Below are positions 23,970 to 32,173 of a stretch of 59,026 nt of DNA, piece after piece (position 1 is the first letter of the stretch; each line of letters begins with the position of its first letter). The notes under the pieces are model-generated. The model had not been told where the DNA came from, ran no database searches, and worked only from the letters and a program-made list of their open reading frames with translations. The stretch covers positions 1 through 59,026 of the forward strand of contig DATLGH010000092.1 of assembly GCA_035540635.1 (NCBI GenBank), written 5' to 3'. The stretch is from Egibacteraceae bacterium (GTDB taxonomy: Bacteria > Actinomycetota > Nitriliruptoria > Euzebyales > Egibacteraceae). The translations under genes were made by a program, and so were the position numbers.

Positions 23970-25541
23970 GTGCTGAGCCCCGAGGAGATCGAAGGGCGGG
24001 ACTTCCTCGTCTCGTTGCGAGGATTCGACCGCGCCGAGGTGCGCTCGTTCCTCGCGGAGGTCGCCGCCCAGGTCGGCGAGCTGCAGGGGCGCCTCGAGGA
24101 CGCCGAAGCCGCCTATCGGGCGCAACGCGACGTCGAGCCGCCTACTGCCGACATCCCGGACGAGCCGCCGAAGGAGACCGGGACGTTCGCCGGGATCGGC
24201 CGGGAGACGGAGCGCATCCTCGAGGCGGCGAAGGAGGCCGCCGAGGGGATCATCCGCCAGGGCCGTGTCGACGCCGACCGCGAGGTGCAGGCGGCGCGGC
24301 GGGAAGCCGTGCGCATCATCGCGGAGGGCGAGCAGCGCCGGGAGGCCGTCGAGGCGGTTGTCGCCGGTCTCGAGGCCGCGCGGGCGGAGCTCTCCGAGCA
24401 CCTGCGCGAGGTCGGGCGCACGCTCGACCGGGTGCTCGCCGAGCTCGCCGAACCCGTTGCGGCCACCGTGCGCGAAGCGTTGACGGCCGAGCTGCGCGCG
24501 GCGGTGCCCGAAAGCACCGACAGCGGCGCGGGGGGCGCCGACGAGGCGCGAGAGGGTCCGGCGGAGCCGCCCCCGGGTGCCCTTGCCGACCCTGTCGACA
24601 TCGACGAGGGACCAACCGTCGACGCGCCGGGGTCGGCAGACGCGCGCGCGACCGGTGACGGCGCCGCCGCGGGCCACGAGGCGCCGGTCACGCCGGTGGA
24701 GGCGCGGGGCGAGGCGGGCGGAGCGGGGGAGCCCCGTGACGCGGCACGACCGGTGGAGACCTCCTCCGCCCCGGAGGCTGCGGCCGAGGACGTCAGCGAG
24801 CCCCCGGTCGACGAGCTCGCCGACGTCATCCCCCTCGACGAGGCGGCGGACGACCCGTCCGACCCCCACGGCCTGCGCGGGTCGGCGCTCACCCCCCTGC
24901 GCCCCACCATGCTGCGGGCCATCAAGCGCGCGTTGCAGGAGGTGCAGAACGTGACCCTCGACCGGTTGCGCCGGGCGGGCGGCGAGGCCGAGCCGACGAT
25001 GCTCCTGCCCGGCGACGACGAGCTGAGCACGATCGCCGCGGCGGCCGCGGATCCACTGGCGGGCGCCTACCGTGCGGGCACCGATGTGGCTTCGCTGATC
25101 GCCGACCGCGAGCTGCCCGATCCGTCCGCCGACCGCGACCTCGTGGCCGACTTCCGCTCGGACGCCGCCGAACGGGTTCGCAGCCCGCTGGCCGCGACGC
25201 TGCGCATGGGCCGCTCCACGAACGAGCCGCCGCCCGCGCTGTTCGACCGGGTGGCCGCGGTGTTCGCCGAGCTGCGCAGCAGCGTCGCCGAGGAGCTCGC
25301 CACGACGCACCTCATGCGCGCCTACGAGCTCGGCCTGATCGACGCGTGGGCCGCAGGCGGCATCACGCACCGGCGGTGGGTGCTCGGGCGGGAACCCCGG
25401 TGCCCTGAGGCGCGTTGTCGCCATAACGACCAGGCCGGCGTGGTGGCGATGGGCGCCACCTATCCGAGCGGCCACGAGGTCCCCCCCGTCCACGTCGGCT
25501 GCAGCTGCACAACCGTCCCCGTATCGGAGTCCTCTCCATGA
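23970..25541 (+). CDS. DivIVA-domain protein with a C-terminal phage-head-like (Mu F/gp7-type) module
   Basis: The N-terminus (SPEEIEGRDFLVSLRGFDRA through VRSFLAEVA, residues 3-32) is a DivIVA domain, which binds curved membrane and recruits growth-zone proteins. Coiled-coil follows to about residue 170, then an acidic disordered linker (about 175-310), then an alpha-helical domain of about 200 residues. The very end contains THRRWVLGREPRC, RCRHNDQAGVV, YPSGHEVPPVHVGCSC. This Cys/His and PPVHxxCxC arrangement is typical of phage Mu F / SPP1 gp7 minor head proteins, which is unexpected on a DivIVA protein. Membrane-proximal cytoplasmic location is expected. The stop overlaps the next small ORF (ATGA). 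Confidence 0.8.
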   Translation: MLSPEEIEGRDFLVSLRGFDRAEVRSFLAEVAAQVGELQGRLEDAEAAYRAQRDVEPPTADIPDEPPKETGTFAGIGRETERILEAAKEAAEGIIRQGRVDADREVQAARREAVRIIAEGEQRREAVEAVVAGLEAARAELSEHLREVGRTLDRVLAELAEPVAATVREALTAELRAAVPESTDSGAGGADEAREGPAEPPPGALADPVDIDEGPTVDAPGSADARATGDGAAAGHEAPVTPVEARGEAGGAGEPRDAARPVETSSAPEAAAEDVSEPPVDELADVIPLDEAADDPSDPHGLRGSALTPLRPTMLRAIKRALQEVQNVTLDRLRRAGGEAEPTMLLPGDDELSTIAAAAADPLAGAYRAGTDVASLIADRELPDPSADRDLVADFRSDAAERVRSPLAATLRMGRSTNEPPPALFDRVAAVFAELRSSVAEELATTHLMRAYELGLIDAWAAGGITHRRWVLGREPRCPEARCRHNDQAGVVAMGATYPSGHEVPPVHVGCSCTTVPVSESSP

Positions 25542-25603
25542 GCAACGCCGAGCCGCGTCGCGGCCGTCGCGGCGACCGCCGCATCCTCGGAACCTGCCGG
25601 TGA
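25538..25603 (+). CDS. 21-codon ORF bridging two genes by start/stop overlaps
   Basis: A 21-residue basic peptide (MSNAEPRRGRRGDRRILGTC plus R) begins with an ATGA overlap on the DivIVA-domain gene stop. It ends with a GTGA overlap on the UPF0182 start. It has no Shine-Dalgarno of its own. The exact fit at both ends suggests that ribosomes ending the upstream gene are passed through it to the membrane-protein gene. Whether the peptide itself matters is unknown. Confidence 0.45.
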   Translation: MSNAEPRRGRRGDRRILGTCR

Positions 25604-28590
25604 TCCACGAACTCCGCCGCCGCTGGTGGCTGCTCCTCCTCGGGCTCGTCGTCCTCCTGCTGGTGTTCGGGACCCGGGTCGCCACCTTCTACACCGACGT
25701 CCTGTGGTACGACAGCCTCGGCTTCAGCCAGGTGTTCTGGACGTTGCTCACGACGCGTGTCGGCCTGGGTCTCGTCACCGGGCTGCTCATGGCGGGCCTG
25801 CTCGCGGGCAACCTCATGCTCGCGCGGCGCCTCGCGCCGCCCTACCGCATCCCATCGGCGCAGGAGGAGAGCGTCGAGCGTTACCGGGAGGCCGTCGAGC
25901 CGTTCGCCCGGCCGCTGCTGCTCGGCGTTGCGCTGCTCATCGGTGTGCTGTCGGGGCTGTCGATGGTGGGGGAGTGGGACACCTACCTGCTGTGGGCGAA
26001 CGCGACCGAGTTCCGCATCGCGGACCCGCAGTTCGGCCGCGACGTCGGCTACTTCGTCTTCGTGCTGCCGTTCCACGCGCTGGTGAACTCGTGGCTGTTC
26101 ACCGCGCTCGCGCTCACCACCGTGCTGTCGGCGGTCGCTCACTACCTGTTCGGCGGCATCCGCCCCCAGTCGCCGGGGCAGAAGATCGCCCCGCAGGTCG
26201 CCGTCCACTTGTCGATCCTGCTCGCCGGCCTCGTCGCCGTGCGCGCCTGGGGCTTCTGGCTCGACCGGTACATGCTGAGCTACTCGCAGCGCGGGACCGT
26301 CACGGGCCTGTCCTACACCGACGTCAACGCCCAGCTCATCGCGCTGCAGCTGCTCGCGGTCATCGCCGCGGTGACGGTCGTGCTGTTCCTCGTCAACATC
26401 CGTTTCCGCGGGTGGCTGCTGCCCTCGGCCGGTGTGGGCATCCTTGTCGTCGCCGCGGTCGTGCTCGCCGGGGTGTACCCGGCGGTCATCCAGCGCCTGC
26501 AGGTGGTGCCCCAGGAGCTCCCGCGCGAACGGCCGTTCATCGACCGCAACCTGCAGATGACCCGCTACGCCTTCGGTCTCGTGATCGACGACGACGTCGA
26601 GTTCGAGCGCTTCCCCGCCGCCTCGTCGCTGACGCCCCAGCAGGTGGCCGACAACCAGCGGACGATGCAGTCGATCCGGATGTGGGACCCCGCAACGCTG
26701 CAGACCACCTACAAGCAGCTGCAGGAGCTGCGGACCTACTACGACTTCCGCGACGTCGACGTCGACCGCTACGTGATCGACGACGACCTCCAGCAGGTGA
26801 TGATCAGCGTCCGTGAGCTGAGCGAGACGGACCTGCCCGCCGCCGTGCAGAACTGGCAGAACCGCCGGCTGGTGTTCACGCACGGCTTCGGGCTGGTGGC
26901 GAGCGACGTGAGCATCGCCGACCGGGGCGGCCAGCCGGTTTTCTTCGTGCGCAACATCCCACCGGAGGGCGTGGAGAAGCTGCAGATCGAGAACCCGCGG
27001 ATCTACTTCGGCGAGAACCCGCCCGAGTACTCGATCATCAACACCGACCAGCGCGAGCTCGACTACCCCGTCGAGGGGCAGGACCCGGCGACCTACGAGT
27101 ACACCGGGCAGGACGGGGTGCGGATCGGGGGGCCGCTCGGGCGCCTCGCCTTCGCACTGCGCTTCGCCGAGCCGAACTTCCTCTTGAGCGACCTCATCAA
27201 CCCCGACTCGCGGGTGCTGTTCACCCGCCACATCCGCCAGCGTGTCGAGGCGGTTGCGCCGTTCCTCAAGTACGACCACGACCCCTACCCGGTCGCCGTC
27301 GACGGGCGGGTGAAATGGGTGCAGGACGCCTACACGACCACCGACATGGTGCCGTACTCCGAGCGCATCGAGCTCGCGGAGCACACGCTGGCCGAGCAGC
27401 GCCAGCTCGTGCCGACTCAGGGGCCGGACGGCGAGCTCGTCCTCGTCGAGCAGACCCGCCAGCTGCCTGGGCTGACCGGTCAGGCGAACTACATCCGCAA
27501 CAGCGTCAAGGCCGTCATCGACGCCTACGACGGGACCGTCGAGCTGTTCGTCGTCGAGGAGGACGACCCGGTCATCCGGGCCTGGATGAACGTCTTCCCC
27601 GACAGCTTCACGTCGGTCGCGGAGGCGAGCGAGGATCTCCAGCGCCACTTCCGCTACCCCGAGGACATGTTCCGGGTGCAGGCCTCCATGTTCGAGCGCT
27701 ACCACATCATCGACGCCGAGCAGTTCTTCTACGGCGAGGACGTTTGGACGACGCCGCTCGACGAGGCGTTCACCGCCAACCAGCAGGCGCTGCCGGCGGC
27801 CCAGCAGCAGCGGCCGCGGGAGATGCGGCCGTACTACCTGCTCATGCGGCTGCCCGGCGAGGAGGACGAGGAGTTCGCCCTCATCCAGCCGTTCACGCCT
27901 TTCGACCGGCCGAACCTCATCGGCTGGCTAGCGGGGCGCAGCGACGGCGAGAACTACGGCCAGCTCAAGGCCTACATCATGCCGCCCGACCGCACGGTGT
28001 TCGGGCCGAACCAGGCGCAGTCGCAGATCGACCAGGACGCCGAGATCGCCCGCCAGATCGCCCTCTGGAGCCAGTCGGGGTCGCGGGTGATCTACGGCAA
28101 CCTGCTCGTCATCCCCATCGAGGACTCGCTGCTCTACGCCCAGCCGTTCTTCCTGCGCGCCGAGCGGGGCGAGATCCCCGAGCTGCGGGCGGTGGCGCTC
28201 GTCTTCGGCCAGGAGGTCGTCTTCGAGAACACGTTGAGCGACGCGCTCGTGGTCATGTTCGGCGAGGGTGCCGGCGGCATCGACCTGCCCGAGGGCGTGG
28301 CCGCGGACGAACTGCCCGTGCAGCGAGAGCCGAGAACCGCGCCTGACGGCGAAACCGGCACGTTCGACCCGCAGGTCGCGACCCTGATCCGCCAGGCGCT
28401 CGAGCGGTTCTCCGCCGCCGAGGAGGCCCTGCGCGACGGCGACCTCGGCACCTACCGCGACGAGACCCGGGCCGCCAACGACCTGCTCGAGCGGGCTCAG
28501 GACCTCATGGACGGCGCCGCGCCCGCCGCCACGGACATGGACGAGCCGACGGACGCCGCGGACGAGGACCCGGAGGCCCCGGCCGCCTGA
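25600..28590 (+). CDS. UPF0182 family large membrane protein
   Basis: The 996-residue protein has seven membrane segments in about the first 290 residues (first: WWLLLLGLVVLLLVFGTRV), followed by a large extracytoplasmic region. Typical UPF0182/COG1615 stretches include TDVLWYDSLGFSQVFW, NIPPEGVEKLQIENPRIYFG, EQFFYGEDVW and RVIYGNLLVIPIEDSLLY. The acidic C-terminal tail is disordered. The family is widespread in actinobacteria and its function is unknown. Translation starts at GTG 25600, coupled to the 21-codon ORF. Confidence 0.93.
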   Translation: MIHELRRRWWLLLLGLVVLLLVFGTRVATFYTDVLWYDSLGFSQVFWTLLTTRVGLGLVTGLLMAGLLAGNLMLARRLAPPYRIPSAQEESVERYREAVEPFARPLLLGVALLIGVLSGLSMVGEWDTYLLWANATEFRIADPQFGRDVGYFVFVLPFHALVNSWLFTALALTTVLSAVAHYLFGGIRPQSPGQKIAPQVAVHLSILLAGLVAVRAWGFWLDRYMLSYSQRGTVTGLSYTDVNAQLIALQLLAVIAAVTVVLFLVNIRFRGWLLPSAGVGILVVAAVVLAGVYPAVIQRLQVVPQELPRERPFIDRNLQMTRYAFGLVIDDDVEFERFPAASSLTPQQVADNQRTMQSIRMWDPATLQTTYKQLQELRTYYDFRDVDVDRYVIDDDLQQVMISVRELSETDLPAAVQNWQNRRLVFTHGFGLVASDVSIADRGGQPVFFVRNIPPEGVEKLQIENPRIYFGENPPEYSIINTDQRELDYPVEGQDPATYEYTGQDGVRIGGPLGRLAFALRFAEPNFLLSDLINPDSRVLFTRHIRQRVEAVAPFLKYDHDPYPVAVDGRVKWVQDAYTTTDMVPYSERIELAEHTLAEQRQLVPTQGPDGELVLVEQTRQLPGLTGQANYIRNSVKAVIDAYDGTVELFVVEEDDPVIRAWMNVFPDSFTSVAEASEDLQRHFRYPEDMFRVQASMFERYHIIDAEQFFYGEDVWTTPLDEAFTANQQALPAAQQQRPREMRPYYLLMRLPGEEDEEFALIQPFTPFDRPNLIGWLAGRSDGENYGQLKAYIMPPDRTVFGPNQAQSQIDQDAEIARQIALWSQSGSRVIYGNLLVIPIEDSLLYAQPFFLRAERGEIPELRAVALVFGQEVVFENTLSDALVVMFGEGAGGIDLPEGVAADELPVQREPRTAPDGETGTFDPQVATLIRQALERFSAAEEALRDGDLGTYRDETRAANDLLERAQDLMDGAAPAATDMDEPTDAADEDPEAPAA

Positions 28591-28603
28591 CCGTGCGACC
28601 AGG

Positions 28604-28632
28604 TTGCGATGCTTTCGGGGCGCTGCTACCGT
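28604..28632 (+). promoter_or_regulatory. Promoter of the initiator tRNA gene
   Basis: TTGCGA (28604-28609) and TACCGT (28627-28632) are separated by 17 bp and end 6 nt before the mature tRNA 5' end. Confidence 0.65.
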
Positions 28633-28638
28633 CGAGGA

Positions 28639-28712
28639 CGCGAGGTGGAGCAGTTCGGTAGCTCGCCGGGCTCATAACCCGGAGGTCGCGGGTTCAAATC
28701 CCGCCCTCGCAA
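28639..28712 (+). tRNA. Initiator tRNA-Met (anticodon CAT)
   Basis: The cloverleaf is 74 nt. The acceptor strand CGCGAGG pairs with CCTCGC plus an unpaired 1-72 C-A position, the bacterial initiator hallmark. The anticodon stem CCGGG/CCCGG carries the three consecutive G-C pairs required of initiators, with anticodon CAT at 28673-28675. The T-arm is GCGGGTTCAAATCCCGC. The 3' CCA is not encoded (the next bases are CTACTA). Its 3' end borders the island integrase, so it is the probable attachment site. Confidence 0.97.
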
Positions 28713-28772
28713 CTACTAAACGGCCAGGTCAGCGGGCATTCGCTCGAAGCTCGTCCGGCCACCACATCACCC

Positions 28773-28794
28773 TCGGGAGTACCATCGGGAGTAC
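28773..28794. repeat. Tandem TCGGGAGTAC repeats near the integrase, possible arm sites
   Basis: TCGGGAGTAC occurs at 28773-28782 and 28785-28794, a 12-bp period. Short tandem direct repeats between attL and a tyrosine integrase gene are typical of arm-type integrase binding sites. The rest of 28,713-28,979 holds no gene I can support. Confidence 0.45.
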
Positions 28795-28979
28795 GGCGCC
28801 GGGGCCGCCGGGGCCGATGGGGTCGTTGGGGCTCCCCGAGAACCACGTTCCGTGGAGGACCTGTAGCACCGACCGTTCCGGTGCCCCTGGTTCGAGGATC
28901 CGTCCCGCGCTCGGCGTCACACCGCCGCGTCCCGCGGGGGCAACTCCCTGCATGACCCGAGCACAGGGACGGGCAAGCC

Positions 28980-30299
28980 GTGGGTGAGACACAGCGCATC
29001 ACGTCGCACTCGATCTACAAGCGGGGCGGGGAGCGCAAGTGGACGCTCGAGGTGCGGCGCAAGGGCTTCGGCACGTCGAAGACCCGCTGGCCGACGGAGA
29101 AGGCCGCCCGGCAGGAGCTGGCCCGGCTGAAGAAGCTGGACGAGGCCGGCGTGCGTCCGACTGGGCCGAGGACGCCTTTCGTCGAGATCGCCGAGGCGTG
29201 GCAGGACTGGTACTTCTCCATCGCCGACATCGCCAGCGCGACCATCGTCGGACACAAGGGCGCGCTCAACGCCTGGATCGTCCCGGCACACGGTGAGTGG
29301 GGGTTCGTCAACCACCGCGTCGAGAGCGTGACCCGCGAGGAGATCACCCGGCTGATGGTCACCATGCGCGAGCAGGGACGAGCCGAGTCGACCATCGCCA
29401 ACACCTACACCACCCTCCGGCTGGTGATGGCCTATGCCGTGGACATGCGGTACATCGAGCGCAGCCCCTTTGACGCGATGACGGCAGCCAACAAGCCACG
29501 CATCCGACGTCGCCGGACCCCCGAGATCTACGAGGTGGCCGACATCTGGAACGTCTTCGACGCGATCCGCCGCCGCCGCGGGACCGCCTTCCCGGACTTC
29601 GCGCTGGCATGGCTGACGGCCTACTACCAGGGCATGCGCATCAGCGAGGTCCTCCAGGTTCGAGCCGCCGACTTGAACTGGACCCGCGGCACTCTGATGC
29701 GCCGCTCGATCAAGACCGACGGTGTCCCCGGGCCCAGGTACCTGCTCGGTCCGCTGGGACCGTTGCTGCGGGAGTACGTGGACTCCCACGGCATCACCGG
29801 CTACCTGTGGCCGCGACTCGGAAGGCGGCAGCTGGACCCGGCGAAGGTCGAGAAGGCGGCTCTGATGCGCGCGGAGGGTTGGACCTGGGTTGCCATCGGA
29901 CAGGAGTTGGGGGTATCCAACGTCTGGGCCAAGCGGCTCTGGGAGGCCTCGCAGGGACCATTGTCCTTCCCTGACGAGCCCGCGACGAAGGACTACTTCC
30001 GCCAGCAGGTGTGGGTGCCCGCGCTCGAGGACGCCGGACTGACCGGGTTCCTCGCCAAGGATCTGAGGAACACCTGCATCGTCCACCTCATCGACGGCGA
30101 CATGACGGGTGAGCCGTGGGACCAGCCCGCGGTGGCGCATCACGTTGACCACGACCTGCGGATGACCCAGCAGATCTACTACCGCTTCCGCCCCGAGCGC
30201 CTGACGGGCATGAAGGCCAACTCCCACTCCCTGGAGGAGATGAGCGTGGACGAGGCGATCCGCCGCTACCGGCCCGACTCCTCCCCGCGGGCCAGGTAG
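28980..30299 (+). CDS. int: Tyrosine-type site-specific integrase
   Basis: The 439-residue protein has an N-terminal arm-binding region (SIYKRGGERKWTLEVRRKGF), a core-binding SAM-like domain (about 66-160) and a catalytic domain. Catalytic Arg220 is in YYQGMRISEVLQ. The second box reads AKDLRNTCIVHL (Arg363), with Lys and Asn where His and His are usual. The third box is VAHHVDHDLRMTQQIYYRF, giving candidate His387/388 and nucleophile Tyr400/401. Residues about 289-322 (AEGWTWVAIGQELGVSNVW) look like an inserted helix-turn-helix. The GTG start at 28980 has a weak purine stretch upstream. It should integrate the island at the initiator tRNA gene. Confidence 0.88.
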   Translation: MGETQRITSHSIYKRGGERKWTLEVRRKGFGTSKTRWPTEKAARQELARLKKLDEAGVRPTGPRTPFVEIAEAWQDWYFSIADIASATIVGHKGALNAWIVPAHGEWGFVNHRVESVTREEITRLMVTMREQGRAESTIANTYTTLRLVMAYAVDMRYIERSPFDAMTAANKPRIRRRRTPEIYEVADIWNVFDAIRRRRGTAFPDFALAWLTAYYQGMRISEVLQVRAADLNWTRGTLMRRSIKTDGVPGPRYLLGPLGPLLREYVDSHGITGYLWPRLGRRQLDPAKVEKAALMRAEGWTWVAIGQELGVSNVWAKRLWEASQGPLSFPDEPATKDYFRQQVWVPALEDAGLTGFLAKDLRNTCIVHLIDGDMTGEPWDQPAVAHHVDHDLRMTQQIYYRFRPERLTGMKANSHSLEEMSVDEAIRRYRPDSSPRAR

Positions 30300-30393
30300 G
30301 AGAGGCCGAGCATGGGCTTTCGGCCGGACGCATCACCCTCCATCGCCCGCGGGGCACCCGGTCGATGTCGCCAGGAGCCGCTCGGGGACTCGC

Positions 30394-30603
30394 TCATCGG
30401 AGAGGCTTCACCGTGGCGGCGTCCATGTAAGACACCAGCGCTTCCTGCGGGATCCTGATAATGTTGGAGATCCTCAGGTACTCGATCTCACGGTTGTCAA
30501 GGAGCCGCCTGGCGGTCATCTGGCTGACGCCCAACAGCTCCGAGGCTTCCGCGACGGACAGCAGGGTTTCGTTCACAGGTCCTCCCGTTTTGCCGGGGCT
30601 CAT
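30394..30603 (-). CDS. Excisionase-like MerR/HTH_17 DNA-binding protein
   Basis: The 69-residue protein consists almost entirely of an HTH_17 domain: LLSVAEASELLGVSQMTARR (helix-turn-helix), then LRISNIIRIPQEALVSYM (the wing-like strand and last helix). Such proteins act as recombination directionality factors or small regulators next to tyrosine integrases. It converges with the integrase gene 94 bp away. Its start overlaps the stop of the preceding frame (ATGA at 30600-30603), so the two were once one operon. Confidence 0.75.
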   Translation of the reverse strand: MSPGKTGGPVNETLLSVAEASELLGVSQMTARRLLDNREIEYLRISNIIRIPQEALVSYMDAATVKPLR

Positions 30604-30809
30604 GCGGCAGCAGGGCTCTTGATCCCATCGAGCTGCGCGAGGGCTTCACGGGTCCCATCGTCGGTAGCAGACCTGCTCACCACGCGCCTCGCGGCCTGGC
30701 GTTCTCGGCTCGCCAGCGATACACCGTCGCTAGCGGGACGGCCAGGTGGATCGGCGAGGTGCTCTGGCGACAGGAGGGCGTCGCCCAGGGCTACTGCAGT
30801 GTCTGCCAT
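30600..30809 (-). pseudogene. Frameshifted second excisionase-like HTH gene
   Basis: The open frame begins MADTAVALGDALLSPEHLAD with a Shine-Dalgarno GAGGTG upstream, then becomes unrecognisable. Shifting one base near 30750 and reading 30751 down to 30680 gives HLAVPLATVYRWRAENARPR, a textbook HTH_17 excisionase recognition segment that runs to a stop. The two halves together make one normal excisionase N-terminal domain. The gene is therefore most likely inactivated by a single-base frameshift. Confidence 0.6.
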
Positions 30810-30989
30810 CGGTTCACCTCGCAGGCTGACCGGTTGCCGTGAGAAGGCCGTGTTCCTCCGCCACGGTTGTCACCTCTTCCATCACTCTTGCGACGCGCCC
30901 ACGTCTGGCCGCGATGTCCGAAGGGAGTTGCCATCGGCACGGCGGCGATGTGACGTCGATCAAGGTCGCCGGTCAGGCGGCGCCTACCC

Positions 30990-31141
30990 TACCCAGCACC
31001 CGCTCGATCACCGTGCGTGAGGCGGCGACGATTCAGGGCTTCCCCGACACCTACTTCTTCTGCGGGCCTCGGGCGAACCAGCCGCTACAGGTCGCCAATG
31101 CCGTGCCCCCTGCTCTCGCCCGCGCGGTCGCGACAAGGTAA
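30990..31141 (+). pseudogene. C-terminal fragment of a C5-cytosine DNA methyltransferase
   Basis: In one frame this stretch encodes TRSITVREAATIQGFPDTYF and then QPLQVANAVPPALARAVA. These correspond to the conserved (S/T)VRExxRxQGFPD and motif X (Q-x-GNAVPP) at the end of C5-cytosine methyltransferases. Upstream sequence (30810-30990) has no methyltransferase motifs in any frame, including no Pro-Cys catalytic motif, so only the tail remains. It marks a former modification gene replaced or deleted at this site. Confidence 0.7.
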
Positions 31142-31275
31142 GTCCTTGACGCGGCTGCGCCCCCCGCCCGTGCCGTACCGGTCGGAAGGCGCCGCCTGAG
31201 CGCTTCACGCCTCAAGCTGGTCCAGGGTTGACCTTAGGCTCTGCCTCAGCGTCCCTTCTCACGCTGCAGGGCGTT

Positions 31276-31302
31276 CGATGCCTATTGCGGCATCAGGCAT
31301 CA
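31276..31302. promoter_or_regulatory. Candidate operator upstream of the XRE/ImmA-like gene
   Basis: CGATGCC-tattgc-GGCATCA followed directly by a second GGCATCA forms an inverted repeat plus a tandem copy 47-73 bp before the GTG at 31349. A TTGACC hexamer lies upstream at 31228-31233. Binding by the downstream XRE protein is inferred. Confidence 0.4.
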
Positions 31303-31348
31303 CACCCTCACCTTCTTGGAGTGCATCATGCCTCCGGGAGGTTTATTG

Positions 31349-32173
31349 GTGACAGCACCACGACAGGCGCCCGCGAGCAGCCCTGAACGCGGCCCGCTCG
31401 CGACAGCGTTGCGCGCCGCCCGCGGTGACCGCAGCATGCGGTCGGTCGCGCGGGAGGCGGGCGTCTCGCAGGCGCACCTCTCGCGCATTGAGGCCGGCGA
31501 GCGTGGCGCACCACCAGACCTGATCGAGCGCATCGCGGGCGCGCTCCAGGTTGATGCCGGTCCCCTGCTCGAGCTGACCGACGCCCTCCCCGGTAGCGTG
31601 ATCGCGGCGCTCGCAGATCGCGACATCCGGCTCGCGCTCGGCCCTGGCGAGCTGCCATCCGACACCCGTCACCTGCTCAGGCGGCTCCACATCGCCCACA
31701 TCGCCGAGCGCGTCCGCGCGCGGCTGGCGGGGCCGCCACGCGGGCCGGTCGACCCACGCCGCGTGCTCGCAGCGCTGGGCTGGCGGATGGAGCCCGGCAT
31801 GTCGGCTGCGGTGGAGTTCCTGGCCGGTCACCGGGTCTCCGTCCCTCATGCCGCCGACGCCATTCGCCACCGCTTCTTGCTAGCGCACGCGGTGGGCCAC
31901 CTCGCCCTGAGCGACGCGCCGGCGTGTGACCTCCAGAGCGCTTCCGACGCCGAGCTCGACGCCACCGCCCTCGCCGGCTTCCTGCTGGTGCCGCGGGCCG
32001 AGCTGCGGAACTTCGCCCGCGAGGAGGGCCGGCGGCACGACCTTTGGGATCCCGACGGTTCGGAGTTCCTCGCCGCTGCCGCGGTCCGATTCGCCGTTCC
32101 GCTGTGGATGATCGCGCGCCGCCTCGGAGAGGATGGGCGGCTCGCGGAGATCGCGGAGGTCGACGAGCGATGA
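31349..32173 (+). CDS. XRE helix-turn-helix protein fused to a degenerate ImmA/IrrE-like domain
   Basis: The 274-residue protein has an N-terminal XRE DNA-binding domain (about 18-65, SMRSVAREAGVSQAHLSRIE) and a C-terminal ImmA/IrrE (DUF955)-like domain (about 135-265). The usual zinc-peptidase motif HExxH appears as RFLLAHAVGHLALS, with His180 and His184 kept but Ala181 replacing the catalytic Glu. It may therefore bind metal without cleaving. GTG 31349 is set by GGGAGG at 31336-31341. Its stop overlaps the DptF-like start (ATGA), so it is the likely regulator of that operon. Confidence 0.8.
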   Translation: MTAPRQAPASSPERGPLATALRAARGDRSMRSVAREAGVSQAHLSRIEAGERGAPPDLIERIAGALQVDAGPLLELTDALPGSVIAALADRDIRLALGPGELPSDTRHLLRRLHIAHIAERVRARLAGPPRGPVDPRRVLAALGWRMEPGMSAAVEFLAGHRVSVPHAADAIRHRFLLAHAVGHLALSDAPACDLQSASDAELDATALAGFLLVPRAELRNFAREEGRRHDLWDPDGSEFLAAAAVRFAVPLWMIARRLGEDGRLAEIAEVDER

